A DNA stretch of 64,000 nt from the NCBI RefSeq assembly GCF_005780185.1, contig NZ_VBUI01000013.1:1-64000 (forward strand). Reading direction: 5' to 3'. A model generated the notes under the pieces. The model saw only the letters and a program-made list of their open reading frames with translations, was not told the origin of the DNA and searched no databases. The translations under genes were made by a program, and so were the position numbers. The stretch is from Halomonas urmiana (GTDB lineage Bacteria; Pseudomonadota; Gammaproteobacteria; Pseudomonadales; Halomonadaceae). Positions 8,215-15,902 of the stretch are shown piece after piece (position 1 is the stretch's first letter; the number at the start of each line of letters is the position of its first letter).

Positions 8215-8242
8215 GCGGCGCTGATCGCCAGCGCGTCGGCGA

Positions 8243-8458
8243 TCAGCGCCAGCCCATGTGCCAGGTGGCGTCGTCCTTGAGGGCCTGCCAGGGCAGGGTG
8301 GTCTCGCGCCGGGTATAGATCGCCTCGAGGATCACCTCGACCACGGTCTCCTCCTCGTCGCGCACGAGTTTCGTCACCAGGAAGTGCTTCTCCTTGTGGC
8401 GGGGCTGCACGGCGGTCCACTTGCTGTGGTGGAGCTTCTCGGGATTGATGGCGTTCAT
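8243..8458 (-). CDS. TIGR02450-type tryptophan-rich small protein
   Basis: A 71-residue conserved protein. The pattern NPEKLHHSKWTAVQP at the start and the closing WQAL, TWHMGW segments match the small TIGR02450 (DUF2389) family, found in many proteobacteria and cyanobacteria with unknown function. No signal peptide or membrane segment is present. GAGGAG lies six bases before the ATG. It converges on the fusion gene, 28 bp apart. Confidence 0.8.
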   Translation of the reverse strand: MNAINPEKLHHSKWTAVQPRHKEKHFLVTKLVRDEEETVVEVILEAIYTRRETTLPWQALKDDATWHMGWR

Positions 8459-8551
8459 GGCCGTCTCCTCGGGGGGATGAGGCGCGGGGCGAGGCTGCGG
8501 AGTGTGACACCTCAGGCGCGCCTCAGGCTCTCAGCCCGGAAGGGGAAAGGC

Positions 8552-8584
8552 AACGGCGGCGCCGGCTTGGCCGGCGCCGCCGTT
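8552..8584. terminator. Bidirectional hairpin terminator
   Basis: A perfect 15-bp stem (8552-8566 with 8570-8584, arm AACGGCGGCGCCGGC) and a 3-base loop lie just downstream of the minus-strand oxidoreductase gene. On the minus strand the stem is followed by TTGCCTTTCC, so it probably ends that transcript. Confidence 0.75.
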
Positions 8585-8602
8585 TGCATTACGCGATGCG
8601 GA

Positions 8603-9601
8603 TCAGAGCCTGACCAGCATCTTGCCGCGGTTGGCGCCCTCGAATAGCTTGAGGAAGGCGTCCGGAGTGCGCTCGAGGCCCTCCTCGATGGTCTCCTCGT
8701 AGTCGATCCGGCCGTTCTCGACCTGCGGGCCGACCTCCTCGAGAAACTGCGGATAGTGGTCCCAGTGATCGAAGACGATGAAGCCCTGCATGCGGGCGCG
8801 GCGAATCAGGATCATCGCCAGGTTGCCCGGCCCGGCGCTCGGCGTGTCGTCGTTGTAGCGGGCGATCATGCCGCACACCGCGATGCGCGCGCCGACCCGC
8901 AGGGTGTTCAGCGCCGCCTCGAGGCAGGTGCCGCCGACGTTCTCGTAGTAGACGTCGAAGCCCTCGGGGCAGGCCGCGTTGAGGGCCTCGGTGAGCTGGG
9001 CGGCGTCCTTGCCCTGGTAGCTGACGGCCTTGACGCCGTGCGCCTCGAGCCAGTCGAGCTTCTCCTGGGAGCCGGCGATGCCGACCACGGTGCCGCCCTT
9101 GGCCTTCGCCAGCTGCACGGCCAGTGACCCCACCGCGCCGGCGGCGCCGCTGACCAGCACGTTGTTGTCTTCCTGCATCTCGGCGATCAGGTTGAGGCCG
9201 GTCCAAGCGGTCATGCCCGGCATGCCGAGCACGCCCAGGTAGGCCTGCTCCGGCACCTCGAAGGTGGGCAGGGTCTCGAGCTCTGCAGCGGGCAGCTGGG
9301 CGATGTCGCGCCAGCCGCCCATGTGGCGCACTTTGGTGCCCACCGGAAAGTTCGCATCGCGGGATTCGATGACCTCGCCGATGGCGGCCCCTTCCAGCGG
9401 CGCGTTGAGCTCGAACGGCTCAATGTAGGTGGTCACACCACTCATGCGGCCGCGCATGTAGGGGTCCACTGACAGCCAGCGGTTGCGGATGCGCACTTCG
9501 CCCTCGGCGAGGTCGGGCAGCGCCTGCTCGTGCAGATCGAACAGCTCCCGGGCCGGGGTGCCCTGGGGGTGATCGTTGATGGTGAAGAAGCGGGTTTGCA
9601 T
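8603..9601 (-). CDS. Zinc-independent NADP-dependent oxidoreductase (MDR superfamily, CurA/LTB4DH-like)
   Basis: A 332-residue cytosolic reductase likely to reduce alpha,beta-unsaturated carbonyl compounds with NADPH. The N-terminal half has RWLSVDPYMRGRM, the signature of the leukotriene B4 dehydrogenase / curcumin reductase branch. The Rossmann loop is SGAAGAVGSLAVQLAKAKG near 147. Zinc ligands of classical alcohol dehydrogenases are absent. The ATG at 9601 follows CAGGAGT by six bases; the reading from 9637 would start in the operator region. A TetR-type palindrome stands 37 bp upstream, implying repression relieved by an electrophile or similar ligand. Confidence 0.85.
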   Translation of the reverse strand: MQTRFFTINDHPQGTPARELFDLHEQALPDLAEGEVRIRNRWLSVDPYMRGRMSGVTTYIEPFELNAPLEGAAIGEVIESRDANFPVGTKVRHMGGWRDIAQLPAAELETLPTFEVPEQAYLGVLGMPGMTAWTGLNLIAEMQEDNNVLVSGAAGAVGSLAVQLAKAKGGTVVGIAGSQEKLDWLEAHGVKAVSYQGKDAAQLTEALNAACPEGFDVYYENVGGTCLEAALNTLRVGARIAVCGMIARYNDDTPSAGPGNLAMILIRRARMQGFIVFDHWDHYPQFLEEVGPQVENGRIDYEETIEEGLERTPDAFLKLFEGANRGKMLVRL

Positions 9602-9637
9602 CGTGCGACTCCTGTCGGTGTGCGGTGTAAGTGTCAC

Positions 9638-9652
9638 TAGACGACCAGTCTA
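9638..9652. promoter_or_regulatory. TetR-type operator palindrome upstream of the oxidoreductase gene
   Basis: TAGAC-GACCA-GTCTA is an exact 5-bp inverted repeat with a 5-base centre. Palindromes of this TAGAC-N5-GTCTA form are typical targets of TetR-family repressors that control oxidoreductase genes. The nearest TetR gene in the window begins at 9939 and might be the cognate regulator, but another one elsewhere is equally possible. Confidence 0.5.
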
Positions 9653-9714
9653 ATCCAGGGTGGCGAGCAGGCCAACCACCACCCTGGTGAAGAGCGGCGT
9701 CGTGGCGTTGAGAA

Positions 9715-9881
9715 TGGAGGCGGTCCGTGCGGTCGCCTCGGCCTGTGCGGCCAACCGGATCGGCGTACTGATTCCCTGCCTCCGCGTGCTACGCGGCGAC
9801 GGCAACCTGGGCGGCTATCGGTGGGGCTGGAGCGCAAGCGTGCCCTGCTGGAGGCCGAGCGAGGTGGCGGGGAGACACTAA
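9715..9881 (+). pseudogene. Remnant of an Ada/Ogt-type O6-alkylguanine-DNA alkyltransferase C terminus
   Basis: The frame from about 9715 encodes EAVRAVASACAANRIGVLIPC followed by a LRVLRGDGNLGGYRWG segment, the core of the Ada/Ogt methyltransferase domain. In functional enzymes the active-site motif is PCHR; here it is PCLR. After YRWG one base is missing compared with the family, and reading on in the shifted frame gives LERKRALLEAE, the expected continuation, before a stop at 9879-9881. No N-terminal domains are present. This is a short, decayed fragment and accounts for most of the 337-bp gap between 9601 and 9939. Confidence 0.75.
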
Positions 9882-9938
9882 GGCCGCTGATCTATAGTGA
9901 TGGGTAGCCCTCACCGTGGCGACGCCAGGAGGCCTCTC

Positions 9939-10541
9939 ATGACCATGATCCCCGTGATTCGCGACGATGCCAGAGGGGCGGCCCTCCTCGATGAGCAGAT
10001 CCTCGATACCGCCCTGGCGATGGCCGAGGAGGGCGGCTGGAAGGCGGTGACCCTGCCGCAGGTGGCGGCGCGCCTGGGCATTCCGGCCAGCCGCGTGCTC
10101 GAGCATTTCCGCGACCTGAATGCGGTGGCCGATGCCTGGTTCGGCCATGGCTTGAAGGCGATGCTGGCCGATAACCCCGCCGGCTTCGCCGACTGGCCGG
10201 CGAGCGAGCGCCTGGAGCATTGTCTGATGGCGTGGTTCACGGCCATGGCGCGGCACCGCCGGGTGACCGTGGAGATGCTGTGCAGCAAGGCCCACCTGCC
10301 GCATCCGCATACCTGGGTGCCGATGGTGTTCGATCTGTCGCGATTGATCCAATGGCTGCGCCAGGCGGCTTTCCTCGAGGCGCCTTATGGCAGTCGCCAC
10401 GCCCGGGCCGAGGAGGTCGGCCTGACGCTGCTGTTTCTCGCCACCCTGAGCACCTGGTCCCGCGATACCGCGCATGACCTGCATGCCACCCGCCAGGCCC
10501 TGCACAAGCGGCTGGCCTGCTGCGCCTGGCTGGTGCGCTGA
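9939..10541 (+). CDS. TetR-family transcriptional regulator
   Basis: A 200-residue regulator. Residues 15-62 form the TetR helix-turn-helix: AGGAGG-led start, then LDTALAMAEEGGWKAVTLPQVAARLGIPASRVLEHFRDL in two helices (written here as one family-type block of helices 1-3). The rest is an all-helical ligand domain with no assigned ligand. The ATG is preceded by AGGAGG with a six-base spacer; the upstream ATG at 9897 lacks one. It may bind the palindrome at 9638, although the Ada remnant lies between. Confidence 0.75.
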   Translation: MTMIPVIRDDARGAALLDEQILDTALAMAEEGGWKAVTLPQVAARLGIPASRVLEHFRDLNAVADAWFGHGLKAMLADNPAGFADWPASERLEHCLMAWFTAMARHRRVTVEMLCSKAHLPHPHTWVPMVFDLSRLIQWLRQAAFLEAPYGSRHARAEEVGLTLLFLATLSTWSRDTAHDLHATRQALHKRLACCAWLVR

Positions 10542-10582
10542 CCCACACGCCGGCCATCGCGGCTGGCGGCCCTGAACGAAAA

Positions 10583-10612
10583 CACCCCATCCGGCGTGGG
10601 CCGAATGGGGTG
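10583..10612. terminator. Hairpin terminator between convergent genes
   Basis: The arms 10583-10595 and 10600-10612 pair with one mismatch (caccccat core). On the minus strand the stem is followed by TTTTCG, so it most likely terminates the small gene at 10641; it may serve both directions. Confidence 0.65.
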
Positions 10613-10640
10613 CGGTGAGCGCAGCGTCGTGCTCATGGCC

Positions 10641-10952
10641 TCAGCGTTGAGGCTGTTCCTCGAAGAGTTCCGCCTTGGCATCGCGCATGACGTTCTCGCA
10701 GGCGGCCTGGTGGGCGAGCTGGATGAGCAGGCCCTGGGTCACGGCGAAGCCCTTCTCCAGGCAGGTGTCGACGTCCTCGCGGCTCACTTCGGGGGTGACG
10801 TTGCAGTCAAGCTTGATCGTTCTTCCACCACCGTCCAGCCGGTCGGCGAATTCCCGAAAGCGCCAGGCGATTCGCTCCTTCCAGCTGGCTGATTCTTCCA
10901 CGCCCTCGTTTACGCTAAACGTGCACTGCCACTCCGGTTTGTAGACCTTCAT
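10641..10952 (-). CDS. Hypothetical protein, 103 residues
   Basis: I do not recognise a family. The protein begins MKVYKPEWQCTFSV, is soluble and mildly acidic, with a probable beta strand start and helices after residue 40 containing a cysteine in CLEKGFAVTQG and one in AACENVMRDAK. GGGAGGT is four bases upstream of the ATG at 10952, which makes the start secure; a longer reading to 11024 is not supported. It has its own terminator and no operon partners. Confidence 0.65.
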   Translation of the reverse strand: MKVYKPEWQCTFSVNEGVEESASWKERIAWRFREFADRLDGGGRTIKLDCNVTPEVSREDVDTCLEKGFAVTQGLLIQLAHQAACENVMRDAKAELFEEQPQR

Positions 10953-11104
10953 GAGAACCTCCCGTGCTGGCTTGAAAGAATGATCGATCGTGTCTTCTGC
11001 TCCGTATCTAAAGATGTTGCACAATCATCATACAGGCTTTCGCTCGACTGACCATCGCTGTCGCCATGGGGCCCGTCGGCGGTCGCATCCCACGCGAGCG
11101 GGGC

Positions 11105-11974
11105 TCACTCGAGGTCGACCTCGCTCAGCACGCCGGTCAGCTGCTCCAGCACCTCGCCGCTATGTCGCCAGAAGTGCCAGAAGAGCGGGACGGACAGCGC
11201 GCGCTCCGGGGCGATGCTGGCCAGCCGGCCCTCTGCCACCGGCGACGCCACTTGCATGCGCGGCATCATGCCGTAGCCCATGCCGGCGAGCGTCAGGCGC
11301 ACGAAGCCCTCCGACGAGGGGCAGAGGTGGTAGGGAAAGTGGCCGTGGCAGCCGCAGCTCGCCAGGAAACGGTGCTGCAGCTGGTCATGGGGGCCATAGA
11401 CGATGGCGGGAGCTCGTCGGAAGGCCTCGGGCGTCGGTCCTGTCGGGAAGTGGCGGTCGATGTAGGCTGGGGTGGCGTAGGGGTGGTAGACCATGGTGCC
11501 CAGCGGCACGCAGCGGGCCCCGGCGATGGGCTGGTCGCTGGCGCACAGGCAGGCCGCCACCTCGCCGTCGCGCAGCCGCTTGAGCCCCACGTCCTGGTCC
11601 TCGATCACCAGGTCCAGCAGCAGGCCCTTGGCCCGGCAGAAGTCGCCGACGGCCGCGGCCCACCAGGTGGCCAGGCTATCGGCATTGAGGGCGATACGCA
11701 GGCGGGGTGCGGCCTCCTCCAGGGTCGGCAGCGTCGTGCGCAGGTCGTGCTCCAGCAGCTGCACCTGCTGAACATGGTTGAGCAGCCGCTGGCCCGCGGG
11801 GGTGGGCGCGAGAGTCGGGTGGCGGATCAGCACCGGCTGCCCCAGGCGGACCTCCAGCGCCTTGATCCGTTGGGAGACCGCCGACTGCGAGAGCCCCAGC
11901 TGCTCGCCGGCGCGCTCGAAGCCGCCGCACTCGATCACCGTGGCCAGCGCCTGGAGCAGCTTGTAGTCCAGCAT
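11105..11974 (-). CDS. argP: LysR-family regulator ArgP (IciA)
   Basis: A 289-residue LysR regulator. The winged helix-turn-helix occupies residues 1-60 (YKLLQALATVIECGGFERAG, then LGLSQSAVSQRIKALE), and the remainder is the effector domain. The sequence follows ArgP, which senses arginine or lysine and activates the exporter gene argO. The divergent neighbour here is an ArgO-type exporter, the classical arrangement, so the 135-bp region between starts should hold the ArgP site. The stop is 80 bp from the nearest upstream feature with nothing between. Confidence 0.88.
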   Translation of the reverse strand: MLDYKLLQALATVIECGGFERAGEQLGLSQSAVSQRIKALEVRLGQPVLIRHPTLAPTPAGQRLLNHVQQVQLLEHDLRTTLPTLEEAAPRLRIALNADSLATWWAAAVGDFCRAKGLLLDLVIEDQDVGLKRLRDGEVAACLCASDQPIAGARCVPLGTMVYHPYATPAYIDRHFPTGPTPEAFRRAPAIVYGPHDQLQHRFLASCGCHGHFPYHLCPSSEGFVRLTLAGMGYGMMPRMQVASPVAEGRLASIAPERALSVPLFWHFWRHSGEVLEQLTGVLSEVDLE

Positions 11975-12109
11975 GGGCCCTCCATCGGGCAGGCGTAGCA
12001 GGGGTTAGGTATAAGAAAAACTGATGTGATATTAGCAGGATGATTTTTTGGCATGCCAGGATGTCGCTATGCTGGCCCCTCTCGACGGGAATCAGGAGGG
12101 GGACACGCG
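11975..12109. promoter_or_regulatory. argP-argO divergent control region
   Basis: The interval is AT-rich at 12005-12050 (ataagaaaaactgatgtgat and a run of six T at 12044-12049), unlike the surrounding coding DNA. A TATGCT hexamer at 12068-12073 could be the argO -10 element; a TTGGCA at 12048-12053 is only 14 bp upstream. ArgP control of argO is expected from the family; the exact site is not resolved. Confidence 0.4.
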
Positions 12110-12724
12110 ATGCTGGAGAGCTATCTCACCGGGCTTTTGGTATGCGGCGGCATCATCGTCGCCATCGGCGCGCAGAATGCCTACGTGCTGGGCGTGGCCG
12201 TGCGCCGTGAGCATCACTGGTGGTCGGCGGGCCTCTGCATGAGTACCGATGCGCTGCTGCTGCTGGCCGGGATGTTCGGGGTCAGTGCGGTGCTGCTGAG
12301 CATGCCGAGTGCCCTGGAGGCGCTGCGCTGGCTGGGCGTGGCCTTCCTCGCCTGGCTGGCGGCCCAGGCCTTCCTGCGCGCCGCCAGCGGCCGTCAGGGG
12401 CTGTCCGTCGGCGGGGCGGGCGAGCGCAGCCCGAGACGCGTGATGCTGGCCACCCTCGCGGTCACCCTGCTCAATCCCCAGGTCTACCTGGATACCCTGC
12501 TGCTGATTCCCTCCATCGGCGCCCAGCAGCAGAGCACCGTCACCTTCGCCGCGGGCACCATCACCGCCTCGATCCTCTGGTTCAGCCTGCTGGCCTGGGG
12601 TGGCGCGGCGCTCTCGCCCTGGCTCTCGCGCCCCCTGGCCTGGCGGGCGATCGACGGCACCATCGGCGTGATGATGGCGGCCATCGCCGTGCACCTGTCC
12701 CTCGGCGCACCCTTGGCCGCCTGA
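12110..12724 (+). CDS. argO: LysE-family L-arginine exporter ArgO
   Basis: A 204-residue inner-membrane exporter with six hydrophobic segments. The N-terminal signature IVAIGAQNAYVLGVA and the mid-protein TLLNPQVYLDTLLLI are diagnostic for the ArgO/LysE basic amino acid exporters (the N-P-x-x-Y-L-D motif). GGAGGGG precedes the ATG at 12110 by seven bases. Divergent argP supports arginine- or lysine-responsive control. Its stop lies three bases from the end of the convergent lytic transglycosylase gene, so no terminator separates them. Confidence 0.88.
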   Translation: MLESYLTGLLVCGGIIVAIGAQNAYVLGVAVRREHHWWSAGLCMSTDALLLLAGMFGVSAVLLSMPSALEALRWLGVAFLAWLAAQAFLRAASGRQGLSVGGAGERSPRRVMLATLAVTLLNPQVYLDTLLLIPSIGAQQQSTVTFAAGTITASILWFSLLAWGGAALSPWLSRPLAWRAIDGTIGVMMAAIAVHLSLGAPLAA

Positions 12725-12727
12725 ACG

Positions 12728-14137
12728 CTAGCCCTCGTTGCCGGCCACGGCCTCCTCCCTGGCCGTCGGCTCCTCCAGCGGTGTCCACTCGATCGCGGCG
12801 CTGATCACGTCCAGGTAGTTGCGGATCCGCTGGACGTAGTGCACCGGTTCGTAGCCCCGGGCATAGCCGTAGCGGGTCTGGGGGTAGTAGCGCTTGTCGG
12901 CCTTCAGCGGCAGCACCTCCCGCATGTCGGCCCAGGAGTCCGGGTCCTTGCCGAGCTCGCGGGCCAACTCTCGGGCATCCAGCAGGTGGCCGCGGCCGAT
13001 GTTGTAGCTCGCCAGGGCCAGGTAGGTGCGGTCCGGTTCGGGAATGGTGTCGGGCAGCCGGTCATGCCGATCGGCCAGGTAACGGGCCCCGCCGTCGATG
13101 GCCTCGGCCGGATCCAGGCGATTGGCGACGCCGAGCGACTCGGCGGTGTTCCGGGTCAGCATCATGATCCCGCGTACCCCGGTGGGGGAGACGGCGCCGG
13201 GATCCCAGTGGGACTCCTGGTAGGCCAGGGCGGCGAGCAGGTCGGCGGGCATCCCGGTCTCTTCCGAGGCCTTCACGAAGAGCTCCAGGAAGGAGGGCAG
13301 GCGTTCCTCGATGCGCCGGTTCAGGGCCCGCAGGTCGACGAAGTCGAAATCGCCGATGTAGTCGTAGTAGCGGTGTTGCATCGTCTCGACACGGGCCTCG
13401 CCCTCGGGGCTGGCCATCCACTCCCGGGCACGCGCGGCGAGGGCCCGATGCCCGGCGGGCAGGTACCAGCCCAGCCGATCGCCACGGGTGAGGTTCATGG
13501 CGACCTCCAGGTGCGGGAAGTGGCGGCGTACCACCTGCACGATGTTGGAGTCGGCCAGGGTGCAGTCGATCTGTCGCTCGGCCACCGCGGCCAGCAGCAT
13601 CTCGGTGGTGCGCGGATCCTCCGCGTAGGCGATGCCGGTGTAATCGTTGGACAGGCTCTCGAGCCGTTCCGTGTAACTGGAGTCCGCCGTGACGCGGATC
13701 TCGACGCCGGCCATCTCCTCCACCTCGCGGGGCATCGGGCGCATCTCGCGATGGCACACCAGCTGCTCGACGACGTCGGTGTGGCTCGGCCCCTGGCGGA
13801 AGCGCTCGTCACGCGAGGGCAGATGAGTCAGGCCGGCGGCGGCCAGGTCGACCGCGTCGCCCTCCAGGGCTTCCAGCACCTCGGCGGTGGAGCCCAGCGG
13901 CACCCACTCGACCTGCCAGCCGTTGGCCTCGGCGAAGGCCTGCACCAGGTCGTGCTCCGGGCCGGCAGGTTCCTGTCGGCGGTCGAGATAGTAGGTGGTG
14001 GCGGCGTTGCGGGTGGCCACCCGGAGGGTCTCGCCGGGCTCGGGCGGCTCGAGGGTGGCGACCGAGGCCTCGTCCGGACCGCAGGCCTGGAGCATGGCCA
14101 GCGGCAGGAGGGCGATCAGCAGGCGGAACCTGGGCAT
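12728..14137 (-). CDS. MltF-like membrane-bound lytic transglycosylase, lipoprotein paralog
   Basis: A 469-residue envelope lipoprotein that cleaves peptidoglycan. Residues 1-19 are a lipoprotein signal with lipobox LQAC (Cys19). Residues about 38-260 form a family 3 solute-binding domain, and 285-430 the SLT goose-lysozyme-like domain, with catalytic Glu in LAYQESHWDP, followed by SPTGVRGIMMLT and the AxxSYNIGRGH motif. This is the MltF architecture. A second MltF gene is at 57138 beside purL, the conserved site, so this copy is the paralog. ATG 14137 follows AGGAGT by seven bases. Confidence 0.87.
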   Translation of the reverse strand: MPRFRLLIALLPLAMLQACGPDEASVATLEPPEPGETLRVATRNAATTYYLDRRQEPAGPEHDLVQAFAEANGWQVEWVPLGSTAEVLEALEGDAVDLAAAGLTHLPSRDERFRQGPSHTDVVEQLVCHREMRPMPREVEEMAGVEIRVTADSSYTERLESLSNDYTGIAYAEDPRTTEMLLAAVAERQIDCTLADSNIVQVVRRHFPHLEVAMNLTRGDRLGWYLPAGHRALAARAREWMASPEGEARVETMQHRYYDYIGDFDFVDLRALNRRIEERLPSFLELFVKASEETGMPADLLAALAYQESHWDPGAVSPTGVRGIMMLTRNTAESLGVANRLDPAEAIDGGARYLADRHDRLPDTIPEPDRTYLALASYNIGRGHLLDARELARELGKDPDSWADMREVLPLKADKRYYPQTRYGYARGYEPVHYVQRIRNYLDVISAAIEWTPLEEPTAREEAVAGNEG

Positions 14138-14219
14138 GGCGATCACTCCTGATCGGCGAAGAGAAAACGTCAGCTGGGCACCAGCTTATCAGCCTCTCTC
14201 GCCGTGCGGTCGGGGCGAG

Positions 14220-14903
14220 TCAACGCAGCGCGGCAGGCGCCGGCCACCACCGGGCCGCCAGGGCGGCGGCGACGGCCAGCAGAGGCAGCCAAGCGCCGGG
14301 CTCGCGAAGAAGATAAAGGGTCAGCGCACTCTGCAGGCACCAGAGCGCGGGAAGGGCCAGCAGCGCCCAGGCGCGGCGGGCCGGTTCCGCCATGGCCAGC
14401 ACGCCCAGGGTGGCGATGGCGAGTGGGTCGGGGGTGAGCCCGAGGATCTCGGCGCCCGCCAGGCCGCGGCCCGTCGCCAGGGCGACCAGCGGGTGCAGGG
14501 CCAGGGCATAGGCGAACAGCCCGATGCCGAGGCCGCGCCGCACGCTCCACCGTCGCGGCAGGCGGAGCCCAGCGCGTAGCGTGCCCAGGCCCGCCAGCAG
14601 CAGCGCCTGCAGGCCGAACAGCGGAGCGACATGGGCGATGCCCCACTGCAGGGGAGCATAGCGCTGCCACAGGAAGGTCCAGGTCACGAAGGCCCAGGCC
14701 ACCGCCAGCAGGACGACGACCAGGCGAGTGCCCCGCGGGCCGGGGCGCAGCAGGACCGCCAATGCCATGGCGCCGAGTGCCAGGGCGAGCAGCTGAGCGG
14801 GCCACAGCGCCTGGTTGTGCAGCTCGAACAACCGCGCGTAGACCCGCGGCGAGACCATCAGCAGGTCCTCGGGGCGATAGGTCCACCAGACGCTGGTCGC
14901 CAT
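14220..14903 (-). CDS. DUF6064-type multi-pass membrane protein
   Basis: A 227-residue hydrophobic protein with about seven predicted membrane segments. The opening WWTYRPEDLLMVSPRVYARLFELHN and the later TFLWQRYAPLQWG segment match the DUF6064 family of unknown function. The ATG is only three bases after the stop of the aldo/keto reductase gene, so the two are one operon. No catalytic motif is recognisable. Confidence 0.7.
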   Translation of the reverse strand: MATSVWWTYRPEDLLMVSPRVYARLFELHNQALWPAQLLALALGAMALAVLLRPGPRGTRLVVVLLAVAWAFVTWTFLWQRYAPLQWGIAHVAPLFGLQALLLAGLGTLRAGLRLPRRWSVRRGLGIGLFAYALALHPLVALATGRGLAGAEILGLTPDPLAIATLGVLAMAEPARRAWALLALPALWCLQSALTLYLLREPGAWLPLLAVAAALAARWWPAPAALR

Positions 14904-14906
14904 GCC

Positions 14907-15842
14907 CTAGAGCCCCCGGACGTGCTCGGCCATGCATCGACGCATCGCCTCGTCGGGCAGCGGCTCGCGGGCGGCGGCGAGATTCTCGCGGACATGCTCG
15001 ACCCGGGTGGTGGCAGGGATGGCGCAGGTGATCGCCGGGTGGGAGATGATGAACTTGAGGATGAACTGCGCCCAGGTGGCGGCGCCGAGCTCGGCGGCCC
15101 AGGGCGGCAGCGGCTTGTCTGCCAGGCGCCGGATCAGGCGCTTGCGCTGGAAGGGGCGGTTGGCGATCACGCCGATGCCGCGCTCCCGGGCGAGGGGCAG
15201 CAGGCGCCGCTCGGCCTCGCGGTCGACGATGTTGTAGGTGAGCTGGACGCTGTCCAGTTCCACGCGGCGCATGACGTGCTCCATCTCGTCATGGCGCCGT
15301 CCGTGGGAGGTGGTGATGCCGAGGTGGCGCACCTCGCCGGCCGCCTTCATCGCCTGCAATGTCTCGAGGTGACCCTCCCAGCCCCGCAGGTTGTGGACCT
15401 GCAGCAGGTCGAAGCGTGGCACCCCCCAGGCCCGGCGGGAGGCCTCGATCTGCGCCGGCCCCTCGGCGGGGCTGGAGGTCCATACCTTGTCGGCGGCATA
15501 GACGCGCTCCACGGCCTGGAGCCGCTTCAGGGCGTGGCCGATCGTTGCCTGCGAGGAGCCATACATCGGCGAGGAGTCGATCAGGCGTCCCCCCGCGGCG
15601 AAGAAGGCCGCCATCACCGCGGTACACGCCTCGAGCAGCAGTGGATCGTTGCCGACGTTGAAGGTGATCCAACTGCCCAGGCCGACCCGGGGCAGCGCCT
15701 CGCCGGTGCCGGGCAGCACGCGGGTCAGCGGCTCGGCCGCCCGCGCCAGGGGCCCGGCAGAGGGCAGCGCCGTGGCGGCCGCCGCGGCGAGTAGGCCGCG
15801 CAGCAGCCGGCGGCGGGAGAGGGCAGGGAGAGGCTGGGCCAT
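14907..15842 (-). CDS. Tat-exported aldo/keto reductase
   Basis: A 311-residue NAD(P)H-dependent reductase with a twin-arginine signal: SRRRLLRGL at 9-17 and a hydrophobic stretch to about 35 with ARA before the cut. The TIM-barrel catalytic residues are present in order: Asp and Tyr in LIDSSPMYG, Lys in AADKVW, His in LQVHNL. Export of an aldo/keto reductase suggests folding with cofactor before Tat transport to the periplasm. AGGAG precedes the ATG by six bases. TATACT at 15868-15873 on the minus strand may be its -10 element. The DUF6064 gene follows in the same operon. Confidence 0.83.
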   Translation of the reverse strand: MAQPLPALSRRRLLRGLLAAAAATALPSAGPLARAAEPLTRVLPGTGEALPRVGLGSWITFNVGNDPLLLEACTAVMAAFFAAGGRLIDSSPMYGSSQATIGHALKRLQAVERVYAADKVWTSSPAEGPAQIEASRRAWGVPRFDLLQVHNLRGWEGHLETLQAMKAAGEVRHLGITTSHGRRHDEMEHVMRRVELDSVQLTYNIVDREAERRLLPLARERGIGVIANRPFQRKRLIRRLADKPLPPWAAELGAATWAQFILKFIISHPAITCAIPATTRVEHVRENLAAAREPLPDEAMRRCMAEHVRGL

Positions 15843-15902
15843 GATGCGCTCCTGGGCATGCTGACCACAGTATAGCGGGCGGACGAGGCGGGCCGGGTGC
15901 CG

